Assembly: GCF_015163075.1 (NCBI RefSeq)
Contig: NZ_JADDXU010000007.1
Location: forward strand, 421,295-485,294
DNA from: Streptomyces justiciae
GTDB lineage: Bacteria > Actinomycetota > Actinomycetes > Streptomycetales > Streptomycetaceae
DNA length: 64,000 nt
Reading direction: 5' to 3'
Below, one piece after another: positions 50,527 through 60,276 of the stretch. The number at the start of each line of letters is the position of its first letter. The stretch's first letter is position 1. The translations under genes were made by a program, and so were the position numbers. The notes beneath the pieces were generated by a model. That model did not search any database. It was not told the DNA's origin and saw only the letters and a program-made list of their open reading frames with translations.

Positions 50527-53250
50527 TTAAGCCTCCCCGCGGATCACCGCGAGCACGCCATCCAGCTCATCAGCCTTCACAAGAACGTCACGAGCCTTCG
50601 ATCCCTCGCTCGGCCCGACGATCCCCCGCGACTCCATCAGGTCCATCAGGCGCCCCGCCTTGGCGAACCCGACACGCAGCTTGCGCTGGAGCATGGACGT
50701 CGATCCGAACTGCGTGGAGACGACCAGCTCGGCCGCCTGGCACAGCAGGTCCAGGTCGTCGCCGATCTCCTCGTCGATCTCCTTCTTCTGCTTGGTGCCC
50801 ACGGTGACGTCGTCCCGGAAGACGGGCGCCATCTGGTCCTTGCAGTGCTGGACGACGGCCGCGACCTCGTCCTCGGTGACGAAGGCGCCCTGCATACGGG
50901 TGGGCTTGTTCGCGCCCATCGGCAGGAACAGCCCGTCGCCCTTGCCGATCAGCTTCTCGGCGCCGGGCTGGTCGAGGATGACCCGGGAGTCGGCAAGGGA
51001 CGAGGTGGCGAAGGCGAGCCGCGAGGGCACGTTGGCCTTGATCAGACCGGTGACGACGTCGACCGACGGCCGCTGCGTGGCGAGCACCAGGTGGATGCCG
51101 GCCGCACGCGCGAGCTGCGTGATGCGCACGATCGAGTCCTCGACGTCACGCGGCGCGACCATCATCAGGTCCGCGAGCTCGTCGACGATCACCAGCAGAT
51201 ACGGGTACGTCTTCAGCTCCCGCTCGCTGCCTTCCGGCGTCTTGAGCTTGCCGTCGCGGATGGCCTGGTTGAAGTCGTCGATGTGCCGGTACCCGAACGC
51301 CGCCAGGTCGTCGTAGCGCAGATCCATCTCCCGTACGACCCACTGGAGCGCCTCGGCGGCCCGCTTGGGGTTGGTGATGATCGGCGTGATCAGGTGCGGA
51401 ATGCCCTCGTACGCGGTCAGCTCGACGCGCTTGGGGTCGACCAGGACCATCCGCACGTCCTCGGGGGTCGCGCGGACCATGATGGAAGTGATCAAGCAGT
51501 TAATGCACGACGACTTACCGGAACCGGTGGCTCCGGCGACGAGCACGTGCGGCATCTTCGCGAGGTTGGCCATCACATAGCCGCCCTCGACGTCCTTGCC
51601 GAGCGCCACCAGCATCGGATGGTCGTCCTCGGCCGCCGCGGCCAGCCGCAGCACGTCACCGAGGTTGACCATCTCGCGGTCGGTGTTGGGGATCTCGATG
51701 CCGACCGCGGACTTGCCGGGGATCGGCGAGATGATCCGTACGTCGGGACTGGCGACGGCGTACGCGATGTTCTTGGTCAGCGCGGTGATCCGCTCGACCT
51801 TCACGGCGGGGCCGAGCTCTACCTCGTAGCGCGTGACCGTCGGCCCGCGCGTGAAGCCGGTGACGGCCGCGTCGACCTTGAACTCCATGAAGACGTTCTG
51901 AAGCGAGGCGACGACCGCGTCGTTGGCGGCGCTGCGCGTCTTGCCGGGCCCGCCGCGCTCCAGGAGGTCGAGCGAGGGCAGGGAGTACGTGATGTCCCCG
52001 GACAGCTGGAGCTGCTCGGCGCGCGGGGGCAGGTCGTCGGGCGCCTCGGGCGCGGGCTTGGTGAGATCCGCGACCTCGACCTTCAGCTTCTCCTGCTTGG
52101 GCCGGGCGGCAGGCGCCGGCACGGGGCTCGGCGTCGGTACCGGCGTCGGCGTCGTGTCCTCGCGGTCCCCGACACTCACCCCCTGGGTGAGGTCGGCGAC
52201 GATCGGCGACGGCGGCATCCCGTGCAGCACCGCACCGTCGAGCGCGGCAGCAGCGGCCGCGGCGACGTCCACGGCGTCCATCTGCCGGTCCATGTCGGGC
52301 TGCGGCACCGCGGAGCGCCTGGGGCGGCCACGACGCCGCGAGAGGGCCTCCTGCTCGGCGCTGTCGGGGTCGTACGCCTGGGGCGTCTGACCACGCTTCC
52401 GCGAGCGCGCGGGCAGCGCCTCACGCCACTGCTCGTCGTAGCGCTCGTCGTCCGCGGAGAACTCGTCGAACTCGTCCCCGGCCGGGTCGTGCACCACCCC
52501 GAGCCGCACGCCGAGCTCCCGCAGCCGCCGCGGAATGGCGTTGACCGGTGTGGCCGTGACGACGAGCAGCCCGAAGACGGTGAGCAGTACGAGCAGCGGT
52601 ACGGCGAGGACCTCGCCCATGGTGTACGTCAGCGGAGTCGCCGCGCCCCAGCCGATGAGCCCGCCGGCGTCCCTTATGGCCTGCATGCCGTCGCTGCGAG
52701 CGGGCGCGCCGCACGCGATGTGGACCTGCCCGAGCACGCCGATGACGAGCGCGGACAGGCCGATGACGATCCGGCCGTTGGCCTCGGGCTTCTCGGGGTG
52801 CCGGATGAACCGCGCGGCGATGACCGCGAGCAGTATCGGCACGAGCAGGTCCAGGCGGCCGAAGGCGCCGGTCACGATGATCTCGACGAGGTCGCCGACC
52901 GGACCGCGCAGGTTCGACCAGGTGCCGGCCGCGCAGATCAGCGCGAGGCCGAGCAGCAGCAGCGCGACGCCGTCCTTGCGGTGTGCCGGGTCGAGGTTCT
53001 TCGCGCCGTTCCCTATGCCGCGGAACACCGCGCCCACGGCATGCGCCAGGCCCAGCCAGACGGCGCGCACGAGCTTGTAGATGCCGCCGGTCGGGTTCGG
53101 CGCCGGCTTCGGAGGCGGCGCGGCCTTCTTCGCCGCGGCCTTCTTGGCGGGCGCCTTCTTCGCCGGAGCCTTCTTCGCGGCGGCCTTCTTCGCCGGAGCC
53201 GCCGCCTTCTTCGCGGGCTGCTTCTTGGCAGCGGAGGGACGTGAGGCCAT
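50527..53250 (-). CDS. ftsK: DNA translocase FtsK
   Basis: The 907-residue septal DNA translocase clears chromosomes from closing septa and sorts them with dif/Xer. Its N-terminus is a Lys/Ala-rich tail, followed by four membrane segments, a Pro-rich linker, the motor with Walker A GATGSGKSS and Walker B LVIVDELADLM, and a C-terminal winged-helix gamma domain that reads KOPS-like sites. ATG 53250 (MASRPSA) has no ribosome site; TAACCT lies seven bases upstream. In Streptomyces FtsK acts at sporulation septation. Confidence 0.95.
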   Translation of the reverse strand: MASRPSAAKKQPAKKAAAPAKKAAAKKAPAKKAPAKKAAAKKAAPPPKPAPNPTGGIYKLVRAVWLGLAHAVGAVFRGIGNGAKNLDPAHRKDGVALLLLGLALICAAGTWSNLRGPVGDLVEIIVTGAFGRLDLLVPILLAVIAARFIRHPEKPEANGRIVIGLSALVIGVLGQVHIACGAPARSDGMQAIRDAGGLIGWGAATPLTYTMGEVLAVPLLVLLTVFGLLVVTATPVNAIPRRLRELGVRLGVVHDPAGDEFDEFSADDERYDEQWREALPARSRKRGQTPQAYDPDSAEQEALSRRRGRPRRSAVPQPDMDRQMDAVDVAAAAAAALDGAVLHGMPPSPIVADLTQGVSVGDREDTTPTPVPTPSPVPAPAARPKQEKLKVEVADLTKPAPEAPDDLPPRAEQLQLSGDITYSLPSLDLLERGGPGKTRSAANDAVVASLQNVFMEFKVDAAVTGFTRGPTVTRYEVELGPAVKVERITALTKNIAYAVASPDVRIISPIPGKSAVGIEIPNTDREMVNLGDVLRLAAAAEDDHPMLVALGKDVEGGYVMANLAKMPHVLVAGATGSGKSSCINCLITSIMVRATPEDVRMVLVDPKRVELTAYEGIPHLITPIITNPKRAAEALQWVVREMDLRYDDLAAFGYRHIDDFNQAIRDGKLKTPEGSERELKTYPYLLVIVDELADLMMVAPRDVEDSIVRITQLARAAGIHLVLATQRPSVDVVTGLIKANVPSRLAFATSSLADSRVILDQPGAEKLIGKGDGLFLPMGANKPTRMQGAFVTEDEVAAVVQHCKDQMAPVFRDDVTVGTKQKKEIDEEIGDDLDLLCQAAELVVSTQFGSTSMLQRKLRVGFAKAGRLMDLMESRGIVGPSEGSKARDVLVKADELDGVLAVIRGEA

Positions 53251-53257
53251 AGAGGTG

Positions 53258-53263
53258 AGGTTA
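53258..53263 (-). promoter_or_regulatory. Possible leaderless promoter -10 of ftsK
   Basis: TAACCT on the minus strand, seven bases before the ftsK ATG. The -35 is weak (TGTCGG 16 bases upstream). The absence of a ribosome site favours a leaderless mRNA. Confidence 0.4.
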
Positions 53264-53374
53264 CCGGTGGAGGCGACGACCGACACGTGTGGCAGGTGCT
53301 TCACCCGTTCGTGTCGCCCTTGCGAGGACAGGAAACTGACGTGTGCTCACGCACAACTGGGTCGTGCCGGGGCC

Positions 53375-54064
53375 TCAGTTCTGGGAGGGCACCGACGACG
53401 TGCTTCCGGCGCCCGGCTCCAGCGCGTCCAGCGCCCGCCGCAAACCGGTGAGTTTGCGTTCGAGATGCGCCGCCGTGGCGACGGCCGCCGCGTCCGCCGA
53501 CTCGTCGTCGAGCTGCTTGGACAGCGCCTCGGCCTGCTCCTCGACCGCGGCGAGCCGCGCGGACAGCTCGGCGAGCAGTCCCGCCGGCTCCTTCGACTCG
53601 CCGGCCGCCGGCGCCTTGCCGCCGGTGCCGCCCTCCAACTGGAGCCGCAGCAGCGCCGCCTGCTCCCGCAGCTGGCAGTTCTTCATGTAGAGCTCGACGA
53701 ACACGGAGACCTTCGCGCGCAGCACCCACGGGTCGAAGGGCTTGGAGATGTAGTCGACCGCGCCGGCCGCGTAACCACGGAACGTGTGGTGCGGGCCGTG
53801 GTTGATCGCGGTGAGGAAGATGATCGGGATGTCCCGGGTGCGCTCCCGCCGCTTGATGTGCGCGGCGGTCTCGAAGCCGTCCATGCCCGGCATCTGGACG
53901 TCCAGCAGAATGACCGCGAAGTCGTCAGTGAGCAGCGCTTTGAGCGCTTCCTCCCCGCTCGATGCCCGCACCAGTGTCTGATCGAGCGCGGAGAGGATGG
54001 CCTCCAGCGCCAGCAGATTCTCCGGCCGGTCATCGACCAGGAGGATCTTGGCCTTCTGCACCAT
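53375..54064 (-). CDS. osaB: Orphan-type response regulator OsaB
   Basis: The 229-residue protein has an N-terminal receiver (D11/D12, phospho-acceptor D55 in VILLDVQMPGMDG, Lys in YISKPFDP) and a C-terminal coiled coil (LLAELSARLAAVEEQAEALSKQL) but no DNA-binding domain. It must work through protein contacts. In S. coelicolor OsaB partners the neighbouring hybrid kinase OsaA and is needed for osmoadaptation and aerial growth. ATG 54064 follows GAGGAGGGC. osaA is 369 bp upstream on the same strand. Confidence 0.9.
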   Translation of the reverse strand: MVQKAKILLVDDRPENLLALEAILSALDQTLVRASSGEEALKALLTDDFAVILLDVQMPGMDGFETAAHIKRRERTRDIPIIFLTAINHGPHHTFRGYAAGAVDYISKPFDPWVLRAKVSVFVELYMKNCQLREQAALLRLQLEGGTGGKAPAAGESKEPAGLLAELSARLAAVEEQAEALSKQLDDESADAAAVATAAHLERKLTGLRRALDALEPGAGSTSSVPSQN

Positions 54065-54433
54065 GGCCCGCCCTCCTCGCCCCGGATGTGCACCGGGCGC
54101 CGCCCCTGGGGACGACTCCCTTTCGCCGCCCGTCCTTGTGCCGGTCATGGTAGCCGCACCCCGCCCGTCGCCACACCCTGTCACCGCGATGTCACTGTGC
54201 ACGTAGCAGAAACGCAAGCGGAGACCAGAAGGTTCCCCGAATCCCGTACTTCTACACGGCTTCGAGCACACTGAGTCAGCAACTCCGCGTGAACACAGAA
54301 GGTTCCCGCAGCATCCCCGCGAAGCCCGACCCGTCCGGTCACTCGTCCCTCACGTCGCCCGTCACGCACCCCTCACGAATCCCGCACCGGTCCCGCGTGA
54401 GGCGGTCCCGCGCACTCCCGCGCGGGCCCCGCA
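54065..54433. other. 369-bp osaA-osaB intergenic region with a 12-bp direct repeat
   Basis: No open frame or RNA gene is seen. CAGAAGGTTCCC occurs twice, at 54226-54237 and 54296-54307, 70 bp apart, and could be a regulatory site for osaB. The right part (54330-54433) is rich in CCTCACG and CCGCGC motifs and is low in complexity. Confidence 0.5.
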
Positions 54434-57400
54434 TCACGCGCCCCGCATCCACTGCTCCATGACCGCGAGCAGGTGATCGGGGTCGACCGGTTTGGTCACG
54501 TAGTCGGAGGCGCCCGACTCGATCGCCTTCTCCCGGTCGCCCTTCATCGCCTTCGCGGTCAGCGCGATGATCGGCAGGCCCGCGAACTGCGGCATCCGGC
54601 GGATCGCCGTCGTCGTCGCGTACCCGTCCATCTCCGGCATCATGATGTCCATGAGCACGACCGTGACGTCGTCGTGCTGCTCCAGGACCTCGATGCCCTC
54701 ACGGCCGTTCTCGGCGTACAGCACCGACAGCCCGTGCTGCTCCAGGACGCTGGTGAGCGCGAAGACGTTGCGGATGTCGTCGTCGACGATGAGCACCTTC
54801 TCGCCGCCGAACCGGATACCGCGCCGCACCTCCGTCGCCTGGTTCTGCTCGGTCGCCGACCACTGCTCATCAGGCCGCTGTTCGACCTCCGGCAGGGTCC
54901 GGCGGCGGCGCCGGAACAGCGCGGCTGCACCGTTCTGCGTCTCCTGGTACGACCGCACCTCGGCCGGCGTCTCGACCTCCACCTCGGACAGCCCGTTGCT
55001 CTCCGAGGCGAGCAGCTCACCGGCCTCCAGAGCCGGCATGGGCTGCTGGTAGCCCTGCGGCGGCAGTTCGCTCGGGTGCAGCGGCAAATACAGCGTGAAC
55101 GTCGAGCCGCGACCGGGCTCGCTCTGGGCGTGGATCTCGCCGCCGAGCAGCTGGGCGATCTCCCGCGAGATGGAGAGCCCGAGGCCCGTACCGCCGTACT
55201 TGCGACTGGTCGTGCCGTCCGCCTGTTTGAACGCCTCGAAGATCACCCGCATCTTGCTGGCCGCGATCCCGATCCCGGTGTCGGTGACGGAGAACGCGAT
55301 CAGAGCGGCGTCCGGGTCCCGCAGCGAACCGGTCTCCAGAAGCTGCTCGCGGATCTGCATCGGCACGTCCGCGTTGGCGGGCCGGATCACCAGCTCGACC
55401 GAGCCGGAGTCGGTGAACTTCACCGCGTTGGACAGCAGGTTGCGCAGCACCTGGAGCAGCCGCTGCTCGTCGGTGTGCAGCGTGGCGGGCAGCTCCGGCG
55501 AGACCCGTACGGACAGGTCCAGGCCCTTCTCCGCGGTCAGCGGGCGGAAGGTGGCCTCCACGTAGTCGACGAGCTGGACCAGCGCGATACGCGTCGGGGA
55601 GACATCCATCTTGCCCGCCTCGACCTTCGACAGGTCGAGGATGTCGTTGATCAGCTGGAGCAGGTCGGAGCCGGCCCCGTGGATGGTCTCGGCGAACTCC
55701 ACCTGCTTCGGGGTGAGGTTGGCGTCCGCGTTGTCGGCGAGCAGCTTGGCGAGGATCAGCAGCGAGTTGAGCGGCGTCCGCAGCTCGTGCGACATGTTGG
55801 CGAGGAACTCGCTCTTGTACCGCATGGAGACGGCGAGTTGCTCGGCGCGCTCCTCCAGGACCTGCCGCGCCTCCTCGATCTCGGTGTTCTTCACCTCGAT
55901 GTCGCGGTTCTGCTGGGCCAGCAGCTCGGCCTTCTCCTCCAGTTCGGCGTTGGACGACTGGAGGGCCTTCTGCCGGTTCTCCAACTCGGCCGACCGCTCA
56001 CGGAGTTGCTCGGTCAGCTCCTGCGACTGCTTCAGCAGCTGCTCGGTCTTGGTGTTGACGGAGATGGTGTTGACGCTGGTCGCGATCATCTCGGCGATCT
56101 GGTTGAGGAAGTCCTTCTGGATCTGCGTAAAGGGAGTGAAGGAGGCCAGCTCGATGACACCGAGCACCTTGCCCTCGAACAGCACCGGAAGGACGATCAC
56201 TTGCGCCGGAGGCGCCTCGCCGAGGCCGGAGGAGATCTTCAGATAACCGCTGGGCGCGTTCTCCACGAGGATCGTGCGCTTCTCCTGCGCGGCCGTCCCG
56301 ATGAGTGCCTCACCCGGCCGGAACGAGGTCGGCATGGAGCCCATGGAGTAGCCGTACGAGCCGAGCATGCGCAGTTCGTACGAGTCCTCCTGGTCGGCGC
56401 TCGCGTCCTTGCCGTCGACGAGTGGCATCGCGAGGAAGAACGCCCCGTGCTGCGCGGAGACGACCGGCGTCAGCTCGCTCATGATCAGCGAGGCCACGTC
56501 CGCGAGGTCGCGGCGGCCCTGCATCAGCGCGGAGATACGGGCCAGGTTGCCCTTGAGCCAGTCCTGCTCCTTGTTGGCGATCGTGGTGTCGCGCAGGTTG
56601 GCGATCATCTTGTTGATGTAGTCCTGGAGTTCCTGGATCTCCCCGGACGCGTCCACGTCGATCTTCAGGTTCAGGTCGCCACGGGTCACCGCGGTCGCCA
56701 CGCGCGCGATGGCACGCACCTGCCGGGTCAGGTTCCCGGCCATCTCGTTCACGGACTCGGTGAGGTCCCGCCAGGTGCCGTCGACGTCACGCACGCGTGC
56801 CTGGCCGCCGAGCTGTCCTTCCGTGCCCACCTCGCGGGCGACTCGGGTGACCTCCTCGGCGAAGGAGGAGAGCTGGTCGACCATCGTGTTGATGGTGGTC
56901 TTCAGCTCCAGGATCTCGCCGCGCGCGTCGATGTCGATCTTCTTCGTCAGGTCACCCTTGGCGATGGCCGTGGTCACCATGGCGATGTTCCGCACCTGAC
57001 CGGTCAGGTTGGACGCCATCTGGTTCACGGACTCGGTGAGGTCCTTCCACGTACCGGCCACACCGGGCACGCGCGCCTGCCCGCCCAGGATGCCGTCCGT
57101 ACCCACCTCGCGGGCCACCTTGGTGACCTGGTCGGCGAACGAACTCAGCGTCTTCACCATGGTGTTGAAGGTGTCGGCGAGCTGCGCGACCTCACCGCGC
57201 GCCTCGATCGTCACCGTCCGCGTCAGGTCGCCGTTGGCGACCGCGGACGCCACCTGGGAGATGTTCCGCACCTGCATGGTCAGGTTGTTGGCCATGAGGT
57301 TCACGTTGTCGCTGAGGTCCTTCCAGATGCCGACAACGCCCGGCACATGGGCCTGCCCGCCCAGGATGCCCTCGGTACCCACCTCGCGGGCCACCCGGGT

Positions 57401-59896
57401 CACCTGCTCGGCGAAGGACGACAGCTGGTCCACCATCGTGTTGACGGTGCTGACGAGTTCGAGGATCTCGCCCTTGGCGTCGACGGTGATCTTCTTCGAC
57501 AGGTCGCCCTTGGCGACCGCGGTCGTGACCTCGGCGATGTTGCGCACCTGGATCGTCAGGTTGTTCGCCATGAAGTTCACGGACTGCGTGAGGTCCTTCC
57601 AGGTGCCGGAGACCCCCTGCACCTCGGCCTGGCCGCCGAGGATGCCCTCGGTGCCCACCTCGCGCGCCACACGCGTGACCTCTTCGGCGAAGGACGACAG
57701 CTGGTCGACCATCGTGTTCAGGGTGTTCTTCAGCTCCAGGATCTCGCCGCGCGCGTCCACGGTGATCTTCTGGGACAGGTCACCCCGGGCCACCGCGGTC
57801 GCGACCTGCGCGATGTTGCGCACCTGGCCGGTGAGGTTGGACGCCATGCCGTTCACTGAGTCGGTGAGGTCGCGCCACACACCGGCGACGCCGGGCACCT
57901 GCGCCTGCCCGCCGAGGCGGCCCTCGGTACCCACCTCGCGGGCCACCCGGGTCACCTGGTCGGCGAAGGCGGACAGCTGGTCGACCATCGTGTTGATGGT
58001 GTTCTTCAGCTCCAGGATCTCGCCGCGCGCGTCGACGTCGATCTTCTGGGACAGGTCGCCCCGGGCCACCGCGGTCGTCACCTGGGCGATCTGCCGCACC
58101 TGCGAGGTGAGGTTGCCACCCATGAAGTTGACGGAGTCGGTGAGCTCCTTCCACGTACCGGAAACCCCCGGCACGACGGCCTGACCGCCCAGGCGGCCCT
58201 CGGTGCCCACGTCCCGGGCCATCCGCGTCACCTGGTCCGCGAAGGCCGACAGCTGGTCCACCATCGTGTTCACGGTGTTCTTCAGCTGGAGCATCTCGCC
58301 GGACACATCGACGGTGACCTTCTGCGACAGGTCACCGTTGGCCACGGCCGTCGTCACCTGGGCGATGTTCCTCACCTGTCCGGTGAGGTTCCGGAACGCC
58401 GTGTTGACGGAGTCGGTCAGGTCCTTCCAGGTACCGGCGGCCCCGGGCACCTGCGCCTGCCCGCCCAGCTCACCCTCGACACCGACCTCGCGCGCCACGC
58501 GCGTGACCTCGGCACCGAACGCCGACAGCTGGTCCACCATCCCGTTGACGGTGTTCTTCAGCTCCAGCATCTCGCCGGCCACGTCGACCGTGACCTTCTG
58601 CGACAGGTCACCGCTCGCCACAGCGGTCGTCACGGCCGCGATGTCCCGCACCTGGATGGTCAGGTTCCGGAAGACCGTGTTCACCGAATCGGTGAGGTCC
58701 TTCCACGTCCCCGCCGCACCCGGCACATTCGCCTGCCCGCCGAGCTGCCCCTCGGCACCGACCTCGTTGGCCACGCGCGTGACCTCGTCCGCGAAGATCC
58801 GCAGCGTCTCGGTCATCTGGTTGATCGTGTCCGCGAGCTGGGCGACCTCGCCCCGCGCCGACACCGTCACCTTCTGCGACAAGTCACCGCTGGCGACCGC
58901 GGTCGTGACCTGGGCGATCCCACGCACCTGAGCCGTCAGATTGCCGGCCATCAGGTTCACCGAATCGGTGAGGTCCTTCCACACACCGGCCACACCGGGC
59001 ACCTGCGCCTGCCCGCCGAGCTCGCCCTCGACGCCCACCTCGCGCGCGACGCGGGTCACCTCGGAGGAGAAGGACGACAGCTGGTCCACCATCGTGTTGA
59101 CGGTGTTCTTCAGCTCCAGCATCTCGCCGGCCACATGAACGGTGACCTTGCGGGACAGATCACCCTTGGCCACGGCCGTCGTCACCAGCGCGATGTCCCG
59201 CACCTGAGCCGTCAGCCGGTACGCCATGGTGTTGACCGAATCCGTGAGGTCCTTCCACGAACCCGACATCCCGCGCACCTTGGCCTGCCCGCCCAGCTTG
59301 CCCTCGGTGCCCACCTCGCTGGCCACGCGCGTGACCTCGTCGGTGAACGTCGACAGCTGGTCGACCAGATTGTTGACAGTGCGCCCGACCTTCAGGAACT
59401 CCCCGCGCAGCGGATGCCCGCTCCCGTCCGGCGCCTGCGTCCGCAGCTCCATACGCGGCGACAGATCACCCTCCGCGACCGCGGAGAGCACCCGACCGAC
59501 CTCCGAGACAGGCCGTACGAGATCGTCGACCAGCGCGTTGGAGGCGTCGATGGCCGTCAGCCACGAGCCCTCACAGGCGCCGATTTCCAGCCGTTCCGTG
59601 AGCTTGCCCTCACGGCCCACCATCCGCCGCACCCGGGACAGCTCACCCGTGAGATGCAGATTACGGTCGGCCACCTCGTTGTAAACCGCCGCGATCTCGG
59701 ACAACACGCCGTCACCGGACACCGTGAGCCGCTTGCGGAAGTTCCCGTCCCGCATCGACACCAGAGCCGCCAGCAGTCGGTTCAGGGCGGCCGTGTCCAC
59801 CGCGGTGGTCCCGCCGCGCGGTTTGCGCTGGTTGTTCAGGGACTGTCCGCCTTTCGCGCGCGTCTTAGTGCCCCGCGTCGCTGCGCCAGACTCCAC
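54434..59896 (-). CDS. osaA: Multi-HAMP hybrid sensor histidine kinase OsaA
   Basis: The 1,820-residue cytoplasmic hybrid kinase has an N-terminal run of HAMP domains: one degenerate copy, then about 11 copies near residues 120-1100, each 92 residues and containing a VTTAVA.GDLS-type core. A GAF domain, coiled coil, HisKA with H1370 in MSHELRTPL, HATPase_c (NLLSNAVKF, DTGIGI, GTGLGLSI) and a C-terminal receiver (VLIVDDDIRN, VLMDIMMPEMDG, YVTKPVD) follow. There is no membrane segment. It partners OsaB. GTG 59896 has GGGAGGG upstream. The repeat number may vary between strains. Confidence 0.93.
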   Translation of the reverse strand: MESGAATRGTKTRAKGGQSLNNQRKPRGGTTAVDTAALNRLLAALVSMRDGNFRKRLTVSGDGVLSEIAAVYNEVADRNLHLTGELSRVRRMVGREGKLTERLEIGACEGSWLTAIDASNALVDDLVRPVSEVGRVLSAVAEGDLSPRMELRTQAPDGSGHPLRGEFLKVGRTVNNLVDQLSTFTDEVTRVASEVGTEGKLGGQAKVRGMSGSWKDLTDSVNTMAYRLTAQVRDIALVTTAVAKGDLSRKVTVHVAGEMLELKNTVNTMVDQLSSFSSEVTRVAREVGVEGELGGQAQVPGVAGVWKDLTDSVNLMAGNLTAQVRGIAQVTTAVASGDLSQKVTVSARGEVAQLADTINQMTETLRIFADEVTRVANEVGAEGQLGGQANVPGAAGTWKDLTDSVNTVFRNLTIQVRDIAAVTTAVASGDLSQKVTVDVAGEMLELKNTVNGMVDQLSAFGAEVTRVAREVGVEGELGGQAQVPGAAGTWKDLTDSVNTAFRNLTGQVRNIAQVTTAVANGDLSQKVTVDVSGEMLQLKNTVNTMVDQLSAFADQVTRMARDVGTEGRLGGQAVVPGVSGTWKELTDSVNFMGGNLTSQVRQIAQVTTAVARGDLSQKIDVDARGEILELKNTINTMVDQLSAFADQVTRVAREVGTEGRLGGQAQVPGVAGVWRDLTDSVNGMASNLTGQVRNIAQVATAVARGDLSQKITVDARGEILELKNTLNTMVDQLSSFAEEVTRVAREVGTEGILGGQAEVQGVSGTWKDLTQSVNFMANNLTIQVRNIAEVTTAVAKGDLSKKITVDAKGEILELVSTVNTMVDQLSSFAEQVTRVAREVGTEGILGGQAHVPGVVGIWKDLSDNVNLMANNLTMQVRNISQVASAVANGDLTRTVTIEARGEVAQLADTFNTMVKTLSSFADQVTKVAREVGTDGILGGQARVPGVAGTWKDLTESVNQMASNLTGQVRNIAMVTTAIAKGDLTKKIDIDARGEILELKTTINTMVDQLSSFAEEVTRVAREVGTEGQLGGQARVRDVDGTWRDLTESVNEMAGNLTRQVRAIARVATAVTRGDLNLKIDVDASGEIQELQDYINKMIANLRDTTIANKEQDWLKGNLARISALMQGRRDLADVASLIMSELTPVVSAQHGAFFLAMPLVDGKDASADQEDSYELRMLGSYGYSMGSMPTSFRPGEALIGTAAQEKRTILVENAPSGYLKISSGLGEAPPAQVIVLPVLFEGKVLGVIELASFTPFTQIQKDFLNQIAEMIATSVNTISVNTKTEQLLKQSQELTEQLRERSAELENRQKALQSSNAELEEKAELLAQQNRDIEVKNTEIEEARQVLEERAEQLAVSMRYKSEFLANMSHELRTPLNSLLILAKLLADNADANLTPKQVEFAETIHGAGSDLLQLINDILDLSKVEAGKMDVSPTRIALVQLVDYVEATFRPLTAEKGLDLSVRVSPELPATLHTDEQRLLQVLRNLLSNAVKFTDSGSVELVIRPANADVPMQIREQLLETGSLRDPDAALIAFSVTDTGIGIAASKMRVIFEAFKQADGTTSRKYGGTGLGLSISREIAQLLGGEIHAQSEPGRGSTFTLYLPLHPSELPPQGYQQPMPALEAGELLASESNGLSEVEVETPAEVRSYQETQNGAAALFRRRRRTLPEVEQRPDEQWSATEQNQATEVRRGIRFGGEKVLIVDDDIRNVFALTSVLEQHGLSVLYAENGREGIEVLEQHDDVTVVLMDIMMPEMDGYATTTAIRRMPQFAGLPIIALTAKAMKGDREKAIESGASDYVTKPVDPDHLLAVMEQWMRGA
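56640..59500. repeat. In-frame 276-bp tandem repeat encoding the HAMP array of OsaA
   Basis: The DNA encoding the HAMP array repeats every 276 bp. Successive CAGGTC sites at 56672, 56948 and 57224 are exactly 276 bp apart. Repeats keep the frame (92 codons) and differ at synonymous and some coding sites. Such an array can recombine to gain or lose units. Confidence 0.8.
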
Positions 59897-60276
59897 TGTG
59901 TCCCTCCCGCAGGGGTCGACCGTTACTGCTGTGCTCCGGTACCACTGCCCGACGTACCGGTTGATGCTGCTGTGTACCCGTGCCGGATATACCAGGCCGC
60001 ATCACGGGCTGCTGCCCGCTCGCGGCAGATGACACCCGGCCTGCCCGGACCTTCACAAGAAGCTTGCCCAGTGTTTCACCCTGGCTGAACCCGGCCATAA
60101 CAGTTCGGCAGCTTCGCACATCGTCCGCACACCCTCCGGACGGAAACACTGGTGACCGGCATCCGCATGGACGGGGAAGGTAAGTAACCTTGCATGCGGC
60201 TGTCCAGCCGCGCCGGTCCGTCCGGCCTGGGCGGTGGCACGAGCACGAGCGGGCATCGGAGGGGCGGCCGCACAAC
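59897..60276. other. 380-bp divergent regulatory region between osaA and the phosphatase gene
   Basis: Holds the promoters of both genes. GGGTAC on the minus strand (59974-59979) resembles a stress-sigma -10, but no GTTT -35 is at the right distance. I see no open frame with a ribosome site and no RNA gene. Confidence 0.5.

Noticed and set aside
54473..57859. Long plus-strand open frame opposite osaA
   Set aside because: Antisense shadow; its apparent repeats mirror the HAMP-coding repeats.
59974..59979. GGGTAC as a SigB-type -10 for osaA
   Set aside because: No GTTT at 14-16 bases upstream, so not supported as a promoter.
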